Under the pieces are notes generated by a model, which was not told where the DNA came from, searched no databases, and saw only the letters and a program-made list of their open reading frames with translations. Of a stretch of DNA of 64,000 nt, positions 35,974-45,356 are shown one piece after another. Origin of the DNA: Bradyrhizobium tropiciagri. Lineage in GTDB: Bacteria > Pseudomonadota > Alphaproteobacteria > Rhizobiales > Xanthobacteraceae. Where the stretch lies: contig NZ_JAFCKF010000003.1 in NCBI RefSeq assembly GCF_018130545.1, forward strand, positions 930,001 through 994,000. The letters are read 5' to 3'. Within the stretch, counting starts at the first letter, position 1; each line of letters begins with the position of its first letter. A program made the translations under genes and the position numbers.

Positions 35974-37212
35974 TCAGACAGGATGTAGCCTGACCGGCAA
36001 TGCGGCCAATGATCTGACTGTATTGTTGAGTTTCCGCTTCGGCTCACCGATGAGCTCGATCCTTTTGACCCTCCGAAGCAACGCGCCCAACATCGCCTCC
36101 GTCTCCACGCGCGCAAGGATCTGGCCGACACAGCCGTGAATTCCCGTGCCGAACGCGACATGCCCGGTGGCCCTGCGCCGAATGTCAAATGTCGCCGGAT
36201 TATCGAAACGGCGCCGATCGCGGTTTGCTGCACCAAGGAACAGAAGAACTTTTCTGCCTTCGGGGATCATGCGCCCCCCAACCTCAACATCGCACGTCGT
36301 AGTGCGGAAGAACGTCTGCACCGGCGATTCCCAGCGCAACACTTCATCGAATGACGGTCGGAGCAACTTGGTATCCGAACGCAAGGTCTCCCACTGCACC
36401 GGAAATTTGGCAAACGCGTAGACTGCGTTGCCAATACCCGTCACAGTCGTGTCGAGACCGGCCTGCAAGAAGGCACGGACCAGAACCTGCGCCTCCTCGC
36501 TGGTGATAGAGCCACTGTCGACAGCCGACCAGATCTGGCTACCGAATCCTCCGGGCATCAATCGCTCGCGCGCGCACTGCCCGAATATCCATTCGACGAC
36601 TGGGGCCGCATCTCGCACGGATTCGCGAAACCGCTCGTTCGGCACGAACGAGTTGAAGATCATGTTGCCGAACGGCAGCAAATGGTGACGCCCCTCCTTC
36701 TGAAGGCCGACCGCGTCTGGAAATACTTCGAGCGGGTATGCTTCGGCTAGACGCGGTATCGCGTCGAACTCGCGACGATCCAACAGCTCATCGGCCAGCC
36801 GTTCGGCTTTCCGCTCGAATTCGTCCCGCATGCTCCGGATCGCCCCCGGAGACAGCACCCGGCTCATCACGCCGCGCGTGACGTCGTGGATCGGAGGATC
36901 GACCTCAAGAAGAAGGCTCTTGGCTCGCCACGGCTTCGACACAGCAAAATCGTCAATACCGACTCCGCGGCCAGAGCAGTACGTACGCCAGTCTGAAAGT
37001 GCGGCGTAGACTTCAGCGTGCCGCGCCATGGCCACCACGCCATACATTTCCAGCCAAACGGTGGCCCCGGCCTCGCGTAGCGCCTCGTGCATTGGATAAG
37101 GATCAGTGAGGCTATCCGTGGAGAAGGGATCGACGCTCGATATGGGAGGCGCTTGACCGACGAAGTCGGCGTCGGCCATTTCCAGGCCAGATCCATTGGC
37201 TTTATCCCTCAT
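35974..37212 (-). CDS. cytochrome P450, CYP199 family-like
   Basis: A 412-residue soluble bacterial P450. The haem cysteine is in GTGIHGCVGQ (about residue 361), the I-helix acid-alcohol pair in AGLDTT (Asp 254, Thr 255), and EVLR is the ExxR motif. As recalled, long blocks match Rhodopseudomonas CYP199A2/A4: AEAYPLEVFPDAVGL, SPVQTFFRTTT and RGVGIDDF followed by KPW. Those enzymes O-demethylate or hydroxylate para-substituted benzoates and cinnamates. The ATG at 37212 has GGGAGG upstream and gives the CYP199A length. The gene heads a Liv-transporter operon and is divergent from MarR. A partner [2Fe-2S] ferredoxin is not encoded nearby. Confidence 0.92.
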   Translation of the reverse strand: MRDKANGSGLEMADADFVGQAPPISSVDPFSTDSLTDPYPMHEALREAGATVWLEMYGVVAMARHAEVYAALSDWRTYCSGRGVGIDDFAVSKPWRAKSLLLEVDPPIHDVTRGVMSRVLSPGAIRSMRDEFERKAERLADELLDRREFDAIPRLAEAYPLEVFPDAVGLQKEGRHHLLPFGNMIFNSFVPNERFRESVRDAAPVVEWIFGQCARERLMPGGFGSQIWSAVDSGSITSEEAQVLVRAFLQAGLDTTVTGIGNAVYAFAKFPVQWETLRSDTKLLRPSFDEVLRWESPVQTFFRTTTCDVEVGGRMIPEGRKVLLFLGAANRDRRRFDNPATFDIRRRATGHVAFGTGIHGCVGQILARVETEAMLGALLRRVKRIELIGEPKRKLNNTVRSLAALPVRLHPV

Positions 37213-37247
37213 GACGCCTCCCACGCCGCTCGCTTTTATCTGGGTGG

Positions 37248-37276
37248 ATATTATATGCATTATGCAATCATTTCAA
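37248..37276 (-). promoter_or_regulatory. shared regulon promoter/operator of the P450-Liv operon
   Basis: On the minus strand: TTGAAA (37276-37271), 17-bp spacer, TAATAT (37253-37248). The spacer holds ATTGC and TGCATAATGCA, an 11-bp odd palindrome; GAAATGATTGC overlaps the -35. The start would be near 37240, about 28 bases before the P450 ATG. It lies between the P450 and MarR genes. Confidence 0.68.
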
Positions 37277-37361
37277 ATGGCAAATTATACATGACGTGAC
37301 AAAGCGGGAACTTCCTGATACGAAAGCGAAAATCGAGCTCGCACTCGCAATGGAATGAAAA

Positions 37362-37862
37362 ATGGTTCTCACAAAGATGGAAGGCAGGGGCCAGACCCTC
37401 AGGAGCCGACCTTTCAGCTTAAAGACATGGCTAAACGCGCGGGTCACGATTCTCTCGAACCAGCTGACGAATAGCCTCGAGGAGTTCTATTCCAAGAAGT
37501 TCGATTTGAACCACACAGGCTGGAGAATCCTGTCTCAGCTCGGCGAGTTCGCCCCTATGTCCGCCAAGGAACTTGGTGAACGTATCGCGACCGACCAGAT
37601 CCAGATCTCCCGAGCCTGCTCGCGGCTTTACGACCAAGGGCTGATTCTCCGCGACGAAGACCCTGAGGATCGACGCAAGTTGCGATTGAAATTATCCGCG
37701 AAGGGACAACGGGTCTATCATGAGATCGTCCCTGTCGGCCAACAGATCGAACATGATGTGTTTTCTGTGCTGAGCCCAGAAGAACTCCGCTTGTTCGAAG
37801 GATCTTTGGACAAGATTGAGCGGCGGGTGAGGGATCTAGCAAAGGGCGGCTCGACCAGCTGA
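37362..37862 (+). CDS. MarR-family transcriptional regulator
   Basis: A 166-residue MarR protein with the winged helix at about 60-125: SAKELGERIATDQIQISRACSRL is the recognition region, DPEDRRKLRLKLSAKG the wing. Dimerisation helices occupy both ends. It is divergent from the P450 operon with one copy of the shared operator between. MarR proteins in aromatic-acid operons (CouR, BadR, HcaR types) usually repress until an acid or CoA-thioester binds, so this is the prime candidate for controlling the five promoters with that sequence. Confidence 0.9.
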   Translation: MVLTKMEGRGQTLRSRPFSLKTWLNARVTILSNQLTNSLEEFYSKKFDLNHTGWRILSQLGEFAPMSAKELGERIATDQIQISRACSRLYDQGLILRDEDPEDRRKLRLKLSAKGQRVYHEIVPVGQQIEHDVFSVLSPEELRLFEGSLDKIERRVRDLAKGGSTS

Positions 37863-38008
37863 TCGAGCAGTCTGTGCAAGCGAACGCCCCGATCGACGAG
37901 CAATCGAAGGGCGACAGAATCTGCGTCGTTCAGTCAACTGAATTCAAGGGCGTCGCGTGCCTTCATGCATGAGCGCCTCATTCATCGCGGAGATTTGGCA
38001 CTCGACCG

Positions 38009-38953
38009 ATGGCGCGGCGGATAGGATTCTTGATCTATCACGGCTTCGATATGCTCGATCTCGGCGGGCCTCTTGCCGTATTCCATCATGCCGAATTGAT
38101 GCGCCCCGGGAGTTACGCTTTAAGCGTCGCTTCAGTGCAAGGTGGTCCCATCTCGAGTTCGAGCTCAACCACAGTGTTGTCCGAGCCAATCGCTGCCGCA
38201 CTCGACACCCTGATTGTTGTTGGTGGTAAGGCCGCAAAGACTGAGGATCGTTCCAATCTAATTCGCTGCATTCGCTCGATAGAAGCACGGCGCACGACGA
38301 GTGTATGCACGGGAGCGCTCCTCCTGGCGGAGGCCGGCCTGCTCGACTGCCGGACGGTCACAACGCATTGGTTGGTCGCAAGCGAACTTCGCGACCGATA
38401 CCCCACGATCCGCGTTGAGGACGACCTCATTTACGTGAGGGATGGCCCCATATGGACCTCAGCGGGCATATCGGCGGGTATCGATATGTGCCTTGCCTTG
38501 GTAGAGGAGGACTTCGGGACCGACCTGTCGAAGTCCGTTGCTCGGATGCTGGTCGTCTATCATCGGAGGTCAGGAAGTCAGCGGCAATACTCCTCCCTGC
38601 TAGATCTTGATCCCGTATCTGACCGGATTCGCCTTGTTCTTGGCTTTGCCCGCGATCATTTGCATAGCTCTCTTTCCGTCGAGCAACTTGCGGGAGTTGC
38701 GAAGCTCAGCGTTCGACAGTTTTCGCGCGCCTTTTTGGCGTCAACTGGCGTGACGCCGGCAAAGGCTATCGAGCGGATGCGGGTAGAGGCAGCGCGAGTA
38801 AGGTTGGAGGACGGAAGCGAAACACTGGGCGACGTCGCGCGTGCGGTTGGTTTCAGCGGGCCTGATCGCATGAGGCAGAGCTTCAAGCGAGTGCTTGGTC
38901 AGGTACCGACTAACTCGAAGTCGAGCAAGATTAAATCGCGGCCTAAGGCGTAA
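38009..38953 (+). CDS. GlxA-type AraC regulator with DJ-1/PfpI domain
   Basis: A 314-residue regulator: DJ-1/PfpI domain at about 4-165 (IGFLIYHGFDMLDLGGPLAV; SVCTGALLLAEAG with the elbow cysteine) and AraC helix-turn-helix pair at about 215-300 (VEQLAGVAKLSVRQFSRAF; LGDVARAVGFSGPDRMRQSF). The C-terminus is lysine-rich. It follows MarR by 146 bases on the same strand and ends 32 bases from the convergent quinone oxidoreductase-like gene. Ligand unknown. Confidence 0.91.
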   Translation: MARRIGFLIYHGFDMLDLGGPLAVFHHAELMRPGSYALSVASVQGGPISSSSSTTVLSEPIAAALDTLIVVGGKAAKTEDRSNLIRCIRSIEARRTTSVCTGALLLAEAGLLDCRTVTTHWLVASELRDRYPTIRVEDDLIYVRDGPIWTSAGISAGIDMCLALVEEDFGTDLSKSVARMLVVYHRRSGSQRQYSSLLDLDPVSDRIRLVLGFARDHLHSSLSVEQLAGVAKLSVRQFSRAFLASTGVTPAKAIERMRVEAARVRLEDGSETLGDVARAVGFSGPDRMRQSFKRVLGQVPTNSKSSKIKSRPKA

Positions 38954-38985
38954 CGTCGGCTCAAGCCGAGCTGTCGTCCATACGA

Positions 38986-39975
38986 TCAAGTGACGACGAC
39001 GATCTTTCCCATCGCATCCGGATCATCGAGTCGGCCAATCGCTTTAGGCGCATCGTCAAAATTGAATCGCTCTGCGATAGCCGGCTTTATCAGTCGTTGC
39101 TCATACATCCTGAATAGCCGTGTCTGGTTCAATTCATTATTTTTGGGGTACGACAGCGTGAACGTACGCCAATTGATCCCCATCATGTTGCACGACTTCA
39201 ATAGCGGCAAGTTCATCGGCAACGAAGGAATCCCGGCCGTAAAGCCTATCACCAGAAAGCGGCCATATTCTGCTGTACATCTGAGAGCTGCCTCTGCAAG
39301 AAATCCTCCGACTGGATCAACGACTACATCCGCTCCGGTGTCTCCGGTCATGGATTTCAGTCGAGCACGCCATTCGGGCGACGTGCCCGCGGCCGCACGA
39401 TCATATACTACCCCATCGCTCGCGCCGTACATTTGCGCGAACTTCAATTTTTCTACAGACGAAACGATGGCGATCACTCTAGCACCGGCTGCCGAGGCAA
39501 GCTGGACACTTGCTAGCCCGATTCCGCCAGCGGCTCCTGTCACCAGAACGGTCTCCCCGGGCCTTAACTTAGCTCGATCGAACAGTGCGTGATAAGCCGT
39601 ATCGAAGGTGAAATTGAACGTCGCGGCGTCCTCGAACGACATGGCTTGTGGAACGCGGACGCAACGAGATCGGTCGAGCACGATGGACTCCACCATCCCT
39701 CCCCAACCGCATTGTGCGGCTACTCGTTCACCCGCCTGAATATCAGAGACGCCGGCTCCAACCTCCTCAACAATTCCGGAGATCTCAGACCCTGGGGAGA
39801 ACGGACGCGCCGGCTTTACTTGATAACGATCCTGAATGAGGAGTAGATCGGGATAGTTGATCCCGCACGCCTTAACGCGGACCGAGACCTGCCCTGCCCC
39901 TGGCGGCGAGGCGGGAACGTCTTCGAGGCTAAGGGTTTCCGGACCTCCCGGAAATCGGCTCCTCCACGCCTTCAT
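38986..39975 (-). CDS. NADPH:quinone oxidoreductase-like MDR enzyme
   Basis: A 329-residue zinc-free medium-chain reductase of the quinone oxidoreductase/enoyl reductase group: SPGSEISGIVEEVG near residue 65, VTGAAGGIGLASVQLA near 145 (NADPH Rossmann) and VVDPVGGFLAE. The start at 39975 follows GAGGG; a reading from 40125 adds 50 unrelated residues. Typical reactions are reduction of quinones, enones or crotonyl-CoA-like substrates. It is divergent from an AraC regulator. Confidence 0.9.
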   Translation of the reverse strand: MKAWRSRFPGGPETLSLEDVPASPPGAGQVSVRVKACGINYPDLLLIQDRYQVKPARPFSPGSEISGIVEEVGAGVSDIQAGERVAAQCGWGGMVESIVLDRSRCVRVPQAMSFEDAATFNFTFDTAYHALFDRAKLRPGETVLVTGAAGGIGLASVQLASAAGARVIAIVSSVEKLKFAQMYGASDGVVYDRAAAGTSPEWRARLKSMTGDTGADVVVDPVGGFLAEAALRCTAEYGRFLVIGFTAGIPSLPMNLPLLKSCNMMGINWRTFTLSYPKNNELNQTRLFRMYEQRLIKPAIAERFNFDDAPKAIGRLDDPDAMGKIVVVT

Positions 39976-40043
39976 CAACGATCCCTCGTATGCCTGCCCT
40001 GCCTTGCACGGCATTAGTGATATGGTGTCGAACCGCAAGTGTA

Positions 40044-41198
40044 ATGGCTCAATCTGCCAAACAGCTTGACCGAAGATGCCAGCGAACCCTCCAGGCGCTC
40101 GAATATAGGTTAGCCGTGCCTCCAAAGAAACGTCGTCTACAGAACGCTACAAGAGCAGCTCAGCCCGCAGTCATCGATGCCGGGTATGTAAAGTTGATCT
40201 TGAGTGGAGTTGGGGAGTCCGGCCACCGGACTGAAGATATCCTTAGGAAGTCAGGCCTGGACTTGTCGGTATTTTCCGCCGGCTGCTTGAGTCAGGTCGA
40301 GTTCGCTCGGTTGATCAAAGTCATAACTCGAGTAACACGCGATGAACTCTGGTGCCTGTGCGACCGGCCCGTTAGGCTCGGCACATTTCAGACCATGTGT
40401 AGACAGATTGTCCGCTGCAAGACGCTTGGAGAAGCCATAAAAGCTGGCGCGCGGTTCTACCGCCTCATCGTTGATGATTTCACAATCCGCGTAGGTGTGA
40501 GTAATGGGGAGGCGGCGATCTGGATAACAGATTGCGTGACACACCAGCAGAAGCGCCGCATGATAAACGGAGCAGTTTCCTTCTTTCTCTACGGTTTGAT
40601 GTGCTGGCTCGTTGGACGCAGAATTCCCCTCAAGGCCGTTCACTATGCCTTCCCTGAGGAGCCTTACAGCTCCACGCTAACACGTTTTTATGGAGCACCG
40701 CTGCTCTATTCCCAGTCAAGTTCACGAATCTTGCTTGACGCAAAGATTCTCGACCTCGCGATTATTCAGGATGAGATACGTCTGGAGCGCTTCTTGGCTT
40801 CCGTCCCGACGTCACTTCTCGTTAGATTCACAGACCGGTCATCGCTTTCGGAACGCGCGGCCTCTATCTTGAGACGCGATCTGACGAGTCCACTGTCACT
40901 CGAGGCCGTCGCAAAACTGCTCCAAGTGTCCCCTCAGACACTGCGACGCAGAATTCAAGATGACCTCAATGGCGGCTTTCAAAGCTTGAAGGACCTCGTT
41001 CGAAAGAACGCGGCAATCGAACTGCTGTTGCATAACCGCCGACGGCCTCTTGAGGAGATCGCTATCGCCTTGGGCTTCTCTGAGTTGAGTACCTTTCACC
41101 GCGCGTTCAAGCGATGGACCGGCGTGCCGCCCGGGGAATATCGAGAGCTCTTCGCGAGCCAAAATGGCCCCTTCGATGGCGACGGTATCTCTATATGA
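40044..41198 (+). CDS. AraC-family regulator with arabinose-binding-like domain
   Basis: About 384 residues. The central region (about 45-235) matches the Arabinose_bd/OruR-like ligand domain, and the C-terminal 100 residues are an AraC DNA-binding domain with LEAVAKLLQVSPQTLRRRI and LEEIAIALGFSELSTFHRAFKR, then GVPPGEYR. The start is uncertain: ATG 40044 has a weak site, and a GTG near 40117 preceded by AGG would remove about 24 basic residues. It is divergent from the quinone oxidoreductase-like gene, its likely target. Confidence 0.86.
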   Translation: MAQSAKQLDRRCQRTLQALEYRLAVPPKKRRLQNATRAAQPAVIDAGYVKLILSGVGESGHRTEDILRKSGLDLSVFSAGCLSQVEFARLIKVITRVTRDELWCLCDRPVRLGTFQTMCRQIVRCKTLGEAIKAGARFYRLIVDDFTIRVGVSNGEAAIWITDCVTHQQKRRMINGAVSFFLYGLMCWLVGRRIPLKAVHYAFPEEPYSSTLTRFYGAPLLYSQSSSRILLDAKILDLAIIQDEIRLERFLASVPTSLLVRFTDRSSLSERAASILRRDLTSPLSLEAVAKLLQVSPQTLRRRIQDDLNGGFQSLKDLVRKNAAIELLLHNRRRPLEEIAIALGFSELSTFHRAFKRWTGVPPGEYRELFASQNGPFDGDGISI

Positions 41199-41264
41199 GC
41201 CTCGCGGAAGCAGCTAACAGCTCCAAACGCTTTGAGTTCGAGAGGCACATTCCTCGTTTGCGCG

Positions 41265-42452
41265 CTAGCTTCGAAATTTCCTGCCCAGCACCTCGCGGGC
41301 GACCGCCCCCTTCATTATCTCGGTTGTCCCTTCCGCGACTTGAGCGATCCGGCTTTGGAAGTACAGCTGTCCGAAACGGCTCTCTTCAAGCATACCGATC
41401 CCGCCATGAATCTGCATGGCTCTGTCGATCACGCGACAAGTTACCTGAGGTGTTATGCATTTTACCATCGCCGCTTCCTTGCGCGCGTCCCGCCCCCGAT
41501 CGATCATCCATGCAGTCTTGTAGACCAGCAGCTTTGCTTGCTCGAGCTCCATCTCCGATTCAGCTATCATCCATTGGATCGCCTGTCTTTCGGCAAGCAC
41601 GGCTCCGAAAGTCTTGCGCTCTCGCGCTCGCTCAATCGCTCGCTGCTGCGCCCATCGTCCAGTTCCAAGAAGCCGAGCTCCGATGACTGTCCGATTGCGG
41701 TTGAGCTGATCCATCATGTACCGAAAGCCCATGCCCTCGGCGCCAAGCAAGTTTTGCGCGGGAACGACGCAGTCCTTGTACTCGTAGTCGCAACTGCGCC
41801 CAAGGTAGGTACCCGGCGCCATCGTACGATATTCCCGCACGACGTTCACGCCAGGGTTGGGATAGTCGACGAGAAAGAGACTAATTCCCTCGTAGCCTTT
41901 GCTAGGGTCCGTTACCGCGTAGCAGAGCAAGTATTTCGGTGTGATGCCGGGATGGGTGGGGGGCGGAGCCCAACGCTTGATACCGTTGATGATATAGTTG
42001 TCGCCGTCTCGAATTGCCGTTGTTTGGATTGCCGCTGCGTCTGATCCGGCACCAGGTTCGGATATGTTGATGTGATAGAACTTGTCTTCCCTCAGTATCG
42101 GGTAGAGATACTCTTCCTTCTGCCAGTCTGGCGCCACATAGAGTGCAGGATGAGGATCAAGAAAGCCCGACCAAGTTGCGAGAAGCCCATGCATCACCGG
42201 GCTTTCAACGAGCTCTTCGTAGACCAGGCACTTCGCGACAGTCCCTAGTCCCTGTCCGCCGGCTTCTTTCGGGATTGCTATTCCACGAAACCCATATTCA
42301 CGGAATTTACTCACGACGCTCATAAAGACATCGACCGGAACAGCGTAATCGTCAGTTCCCCACTCACCCTCGAGCGGTCGACACACATCGTCTACAAACT
42401 TGCGGGCCCTTTCGCGAATCCGGATTTGGTCTTTCGTGAGCTCAAAATCCAT
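41265..42452 (-). CDS. acyl-CoA dehydrogenase
   Basis: A 395-residue FAD-dependent acyl-CoA dehydrogenase: N-terminal helices (MDFELTKDQIRIRERARKF), ISEPGAGSDAAAI near 135, and the C-terminal IHGGIGMLEE and VAEGTTEIM, where the glutamate of EGTTEI is the expected catalytic base. It would desaturate an acyl-CoA made by the ligase encoded just upstream. The pair forms the unit controlled by the shared promoter at 44216-44244. Substrate possibly an arylpropanoyl- or branched acyl-CoA. Confidence 0.93.
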   Translation of the reverse strand: MDFELTKDQIRIRERARKFVDDVCRPLEGEWGTDDYAVPVDVFMSVVSKFREYGFRGIAIPKEAGGQGLGTVAKCLVYEELVESPVMHGLLATWSGFLDPHPALYVAPDWQKEEYLYPILREDKFYHINISEPGAGSDAAAIQTTAIRDGDNYIINGIKRWAPPPTHPGITPKYLLCYAVTDPSKGYEGISLFLVDYPNPGVNVVREYRTMAPGTYLGRSCDYEYKDCVVPAQNLLGAEGMGFRYMMDQLNRNRTVIGARLLGTGRWAQQRAIERARERKTFGAVLAERQAIQWMIAESEMELEQAKLLVYKTAWMIDRGRDARKEAAMVKCITPQVTCRVIDRAMQIHGGIGMLEESRFGQLYFQSRIAQVAEGTTEIMKGAVAREVLGRKFRS

Positions 42453-42583
42453 GGACGATCGATCCTCATTATGATCAAGCCTGGATATTTATTGGTCGAG
42501 AGAAAGGTTATGACCGAGACGATCAATCGAGCTGACCAAAAGCAACAAGAGACGCTAGGCCAGCCAACACAATAGCAGGTGGA

Positions 42584-44143
42584 TCAGCCAACCATGCGAT
42601 CTCGACCTGCCCATAGCTGGCCGCGCAAGGCCTTCTTGTCGACTTTTCCTACTCCGGTCATGGGCAACGAAGCGACAAGCTTGACTTGCTTCGGCGCGTA
42701 AGCCGGCCCTTTTCGTGCTCTCACCAAGGAAATAATCGCATCCGGCGATAGAACCGCCCCTTCGCGTAGCACAACAAACGCAGTAACGGCCTCCCCCCAT
42801 TTATCGTCAGGCGCACCTACGACCGCAGAAAGAGATACGTCGGGATGTGTGGCGAGGATATCCTCGATCTCCCTAGGATAAACGTTGAATCCCCCCGTCA
42901 CAATCATGTCCTTCTTGCGATCGAGGATGAAATAGTACCCTTCTTCGTTGGCACGCGCGATATCGCCAGTTCTAAGCCAGCCATGACGTAAGGACTCGGC
43001 GGTCTGGTCCGGCCGGTTCCAATACTCGGTCATCGTATGGGCTCCGCGCGCACAGACTTCTCCGATTTCGCCGAAATCAACTTCTCGATCATTCTCGTCG
43101 AGTATCTTTACATCACAAGCAGAGACTGGGAACCCACATGAAAGAAGCAGATCCGGCCGACGAAGATCGTGATCGGCCTTTCGTAGAACCATGATCGGGT
43201 AACACTCTGTTTGGCCGTACAGTTGAGAGAACACCGGGCCTATTCTTTCAATCCCTTCGGCCAACCGGCTTGGAGACATTGGCGAGGCGCCATACATCAC
43301 CAAGTCGAGTGAAGAGACGTCGCTCTTCTCAAGGTTGGGATGGTCGAGCAAGCCATAGATCATTGTCGGAACGAGCAAAGTACAGTTTATCCGACTTTGC
43401 TCTATCGTGCTGAGCACCTGGGCTGGCTCAAACGTCCTCATTAGATGAACCGTTCCTCCCCGCATCAAGACCGGGAGAACTTTCGTGCCAGCTACATGGC
43501 TGATTGGAGCAACCGCAAGGTACTGGGGATCGGAAGGGAGCTCGAAATCGGCGAGGATTGCGCTCGCAAAGCCTGCATATTCTCGATGCCGCCTGACGGC
43601 TCCCTTGGATCTTCCCGTCGTGCCGCCGGTATAATTGATGGTCGCGATATCCTCAGGCTGATCAAAGGCTCTGGCTGTTGCCGTTCCCAACAGCTCCGCC
43701 GCCGCGAGCAAGTCATTTCCATAATCTGCTCGGCCTAGCGTATAGATAGTTACAAGTCCCGAGGCCCTGACCACAATATCGCGCCCTCGGTCTTCCAGGG
43801 CGTCGGAATCCACAATAAGCGTGGTTGCTCCAACATCTTCCAACTGAAAGAGCTGGTCCTCTAGTGATCCAAGCGGATGCAACCAAGTTATCGCTGCTCT
43901 AGACGCTTGTGCCGCAACTCCTGCGCACCAAGCGTCGGCCCTATTGGTCGACAATAGCGCAACCCGTCGTCCGTGTTCTATTCCATCACGCCGAAATATT
44001 GCCTGAAACCGGCCGATCAGGCTCAACGCTCCACGATAGCTCAAGGAGCCACCCGACCATTTGAACGCGGTTCGTCCTGGATAACGCGCTAGTGCACGCA
44101 AAGTCTGAGCGCCAACCGGTGCAAGGTCGTGGACTGTACTCAT
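42584..44143 (-). CDS. AMP-forming acyl-CoA synthetase
   Basis: A 519-residue adenylate-forming ligase. The P-loop is TINYTGGTTGRSKGA near residue 165, the A5 region YGQTECYP, A7 LRTGDIA near 390, and A8 GGFNVYPREIE; the final catalytic lysine is in GKVDKKALRGQL. It activates a carboxylate with ATP and CoA. GGGGGGAGGG precedes the ATG at 44143. It is 131 bases upstream of the acyl-CoA dehydrogenase on the same strand. Together with the Liv transporter and oxygenases of the same regulon, an aromatic or aryl-alkyl acid is a likely substrate. Confidence 0.93.
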   Translation of the reverse strand: MSTVHDLAPVGAQTLRALARYPGRTAFKWSGGSLSYRGALSLIGRFQAIFRRDGIEHGRRVALLSTNRADAWCAGVAAQASRAAITWLHPLGSLEDQLFQLEDVGATTLIVDSDALEDRGRDIVVRASGLVTIYTLGRADYGNDLLAAAELLGTATARAFDQPEDIATINYTGGTTGRSKGAVRRHREYAGFASAILADFELPSDPQYLAVAPISHVAGTKVLPVLMRGGTVHLMRTFEPAQVLSTIEQSRINCTLLVPTMIYGLLDHPNLEKSDVSSLDLVMYGASPMSPSRLAEGIERIGPVFSQLYGQTECYPIMVLRKADHDLRRPDLLLSCGFPVSACDVKILDENDREVDFGEIGEVCARGAHTMTEYWNRPDQTAESLRHGWLRTGDIARANEEGYYFILDRKKDMIVTGGFNVYPREIEDILATHPDVSLSAVVGAPDDKWGEAVTAFVVLREGAVLSPDAIISLVRARKGPAYAPKQVKLVASLPMTGVGKVDKKALRGQLWAGRDRMVG

Positions 44144-44215
44144 CCCTCCCCCCAATGCGAGATTGCTCGCTCGCTTTCGCTGCATCGTTAGCCAGCAGCT
44201 TCAATCCCTCCAACG

Positions 44216-44244
44216 ATATTACATGCATTACGCAATTATTTCAA
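44216..44244 (-). promoter_or_regulatory. shared regulon promoter/operator of the ligase operon
   Basis: On the minus strand: TTGAAA (44244-44239), 17-bp spacer, TAATAT (44221-44216). Twenty-six of 29 positions equal the P450 promoter, including the whole -35 and -10. The start would be about 65 bases before the ligase ATG. Confidence 0.68.
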
Positions 44245-44327
44245 TTGAATTCCATTTAGATGTCTATGTCGTGCAAACGGGATGGCCCGACCACCTGCAC
44301 CACTACCAATCGAACATGTACGATCTC

Positions 44328-45356
44328 TCAGCTGTCGCTTTGTGTTGCACGGCCTTGATAGTCTCGAGGCAGTACTCCAAAGTGCCGCACGAACGTCCGA
44401 CGCAAATTCTGTTCGTCACCAAAGCCCGTTTGGCTGGCAATTCGTTTAAGCGTAAGGTCAGTATCCATCATCTGACGAAACGCAGCCTCGATCCGAAATA
44501 GATCCAGCGTCTTTCCTGGAGTTCGACCAACCTTCTCGAAGTAGCGTCGAGCGAACGTACGCGGAGACATCCCTGCTCGGACTGCAAGGCTTTCAATCTT
44601 CAGATCCTCGCCCAAATGCTCTACCATCCACGCATGGAGCTTGCTGAATTCCTCATCCACCGAGGACTGAACAGTCATTGGTGCGGAGAGCTGCGACTGA
44701 CTACCGGGTCGCTTGAGGTACATCACAAGCCGTTGCGCTACGTCCATGGCAATCTCGTGCCCGAGATCTTCCTCGACCAGCGCAAGAACGACGTCCAATC
44801 CAGCAGCGAAGCCTGCGGAACTCCACAGATTTCCGTCACGAATGAAAATAGGATCAGACAGAAGCCTCACCGCGGGGTACCGTTTCGCGAAGGCTGCGGC
44901 CGCTTTCCAATGAGTCGTAACGCGTTTGCTGTCCGCGAGCCCCGCCTCTGCGAGAAGGAATACGCCAGTACAGATTGAACAAATCCTTCTTGGCTTCCTG
45001 CCTTCCAGGCGAAGCCAAGCGACAAGATCTTCCGGAATGGGTGGAGCTTCCGGTGGGCCTCCCCCTGGGACCAGAAGCGTATCGATTTCCTCCAGGCGAA
45101 CGGTGGCGAGGCAATCTGTCGCTAGTTGAATCCCAGACGACGACCGTACGGCGCCTCCGTTCATGGACGCCACGACGACCTCGTAGTGATTAGCGCCGGC
45201 AATCCCTTTGCCAGTCAAGTGGAACACATCAATGGGACCTACCACGTCAGACGTCGTGATCCCATTGAACGCCAAGATGAGGATCTTCTTGGGTCCGGTT
45301 CGAGGCGCGCACTCGTGACCGGTGTTGTTAATTCTACAGGGGGTCTTAGAGGGCAT
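44328..45356 (-). CDS. GlxA-type AraC regulator with DJ-1/PfpI domain
   Basis: A 342-residue regulator with a DJ-1/PfpI domain at about 20-190 (ILAFNGITTSDVVGPIDVF; SICTGVFLLAEAG) and an AraC domain at about 240-335 (IESLAVRAGMSPRTFARRYF; LKRIASQTGFGDEQNLRRTF). GAGG lies 6 bases before the ATG at 45356. Very similar to the regulator at 48287: both share RTFARRYF or RTFSRRYR, GRTPGKT or GRTPAKT and GFGDEQ-LRRTF. Divergent from the amidohydrolase gene at 46004, a probable target. Confidence 0.91.
   Translation of the reverse strand: MPSKTPCRINNTGHECAPRTGPKKILILAFNGITTSDVVGPIDVFHLTGKGIAGANHYEVVVASMNGGAVRSSSGIQLATDCLATVRLEEIDTLLVPGGGPPEAPPIPEDLVAWLRLEGRKPRRICSICTGVFLLAEAGLADSKRVTTHWKAAAAFAKRYPAVRLLSDPIFIRDGNLWSSAGFAAGLDVVLALVEEDLGHEIAMDVAQRLVMYLKRPGSQSQLSAPMTVQSSVDEEFSKLHAWMVEHLGEDLKIESLAVRAGMSPRTFARRYFEKVGRTPGKTLDLFRIEAAFRQMMDTDLTLKRIASQTGFGDEQNLRRTFVRHFGVLPRDYQGRATQSDS

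Noticed and set aside
37863-38008. Further copies of the shared regulon operator near the GlxA genes
   Set aside because: I searched the control regions by eye; none of the GlxA-type or isonitrile-type promoters shows the 29-position pattern.
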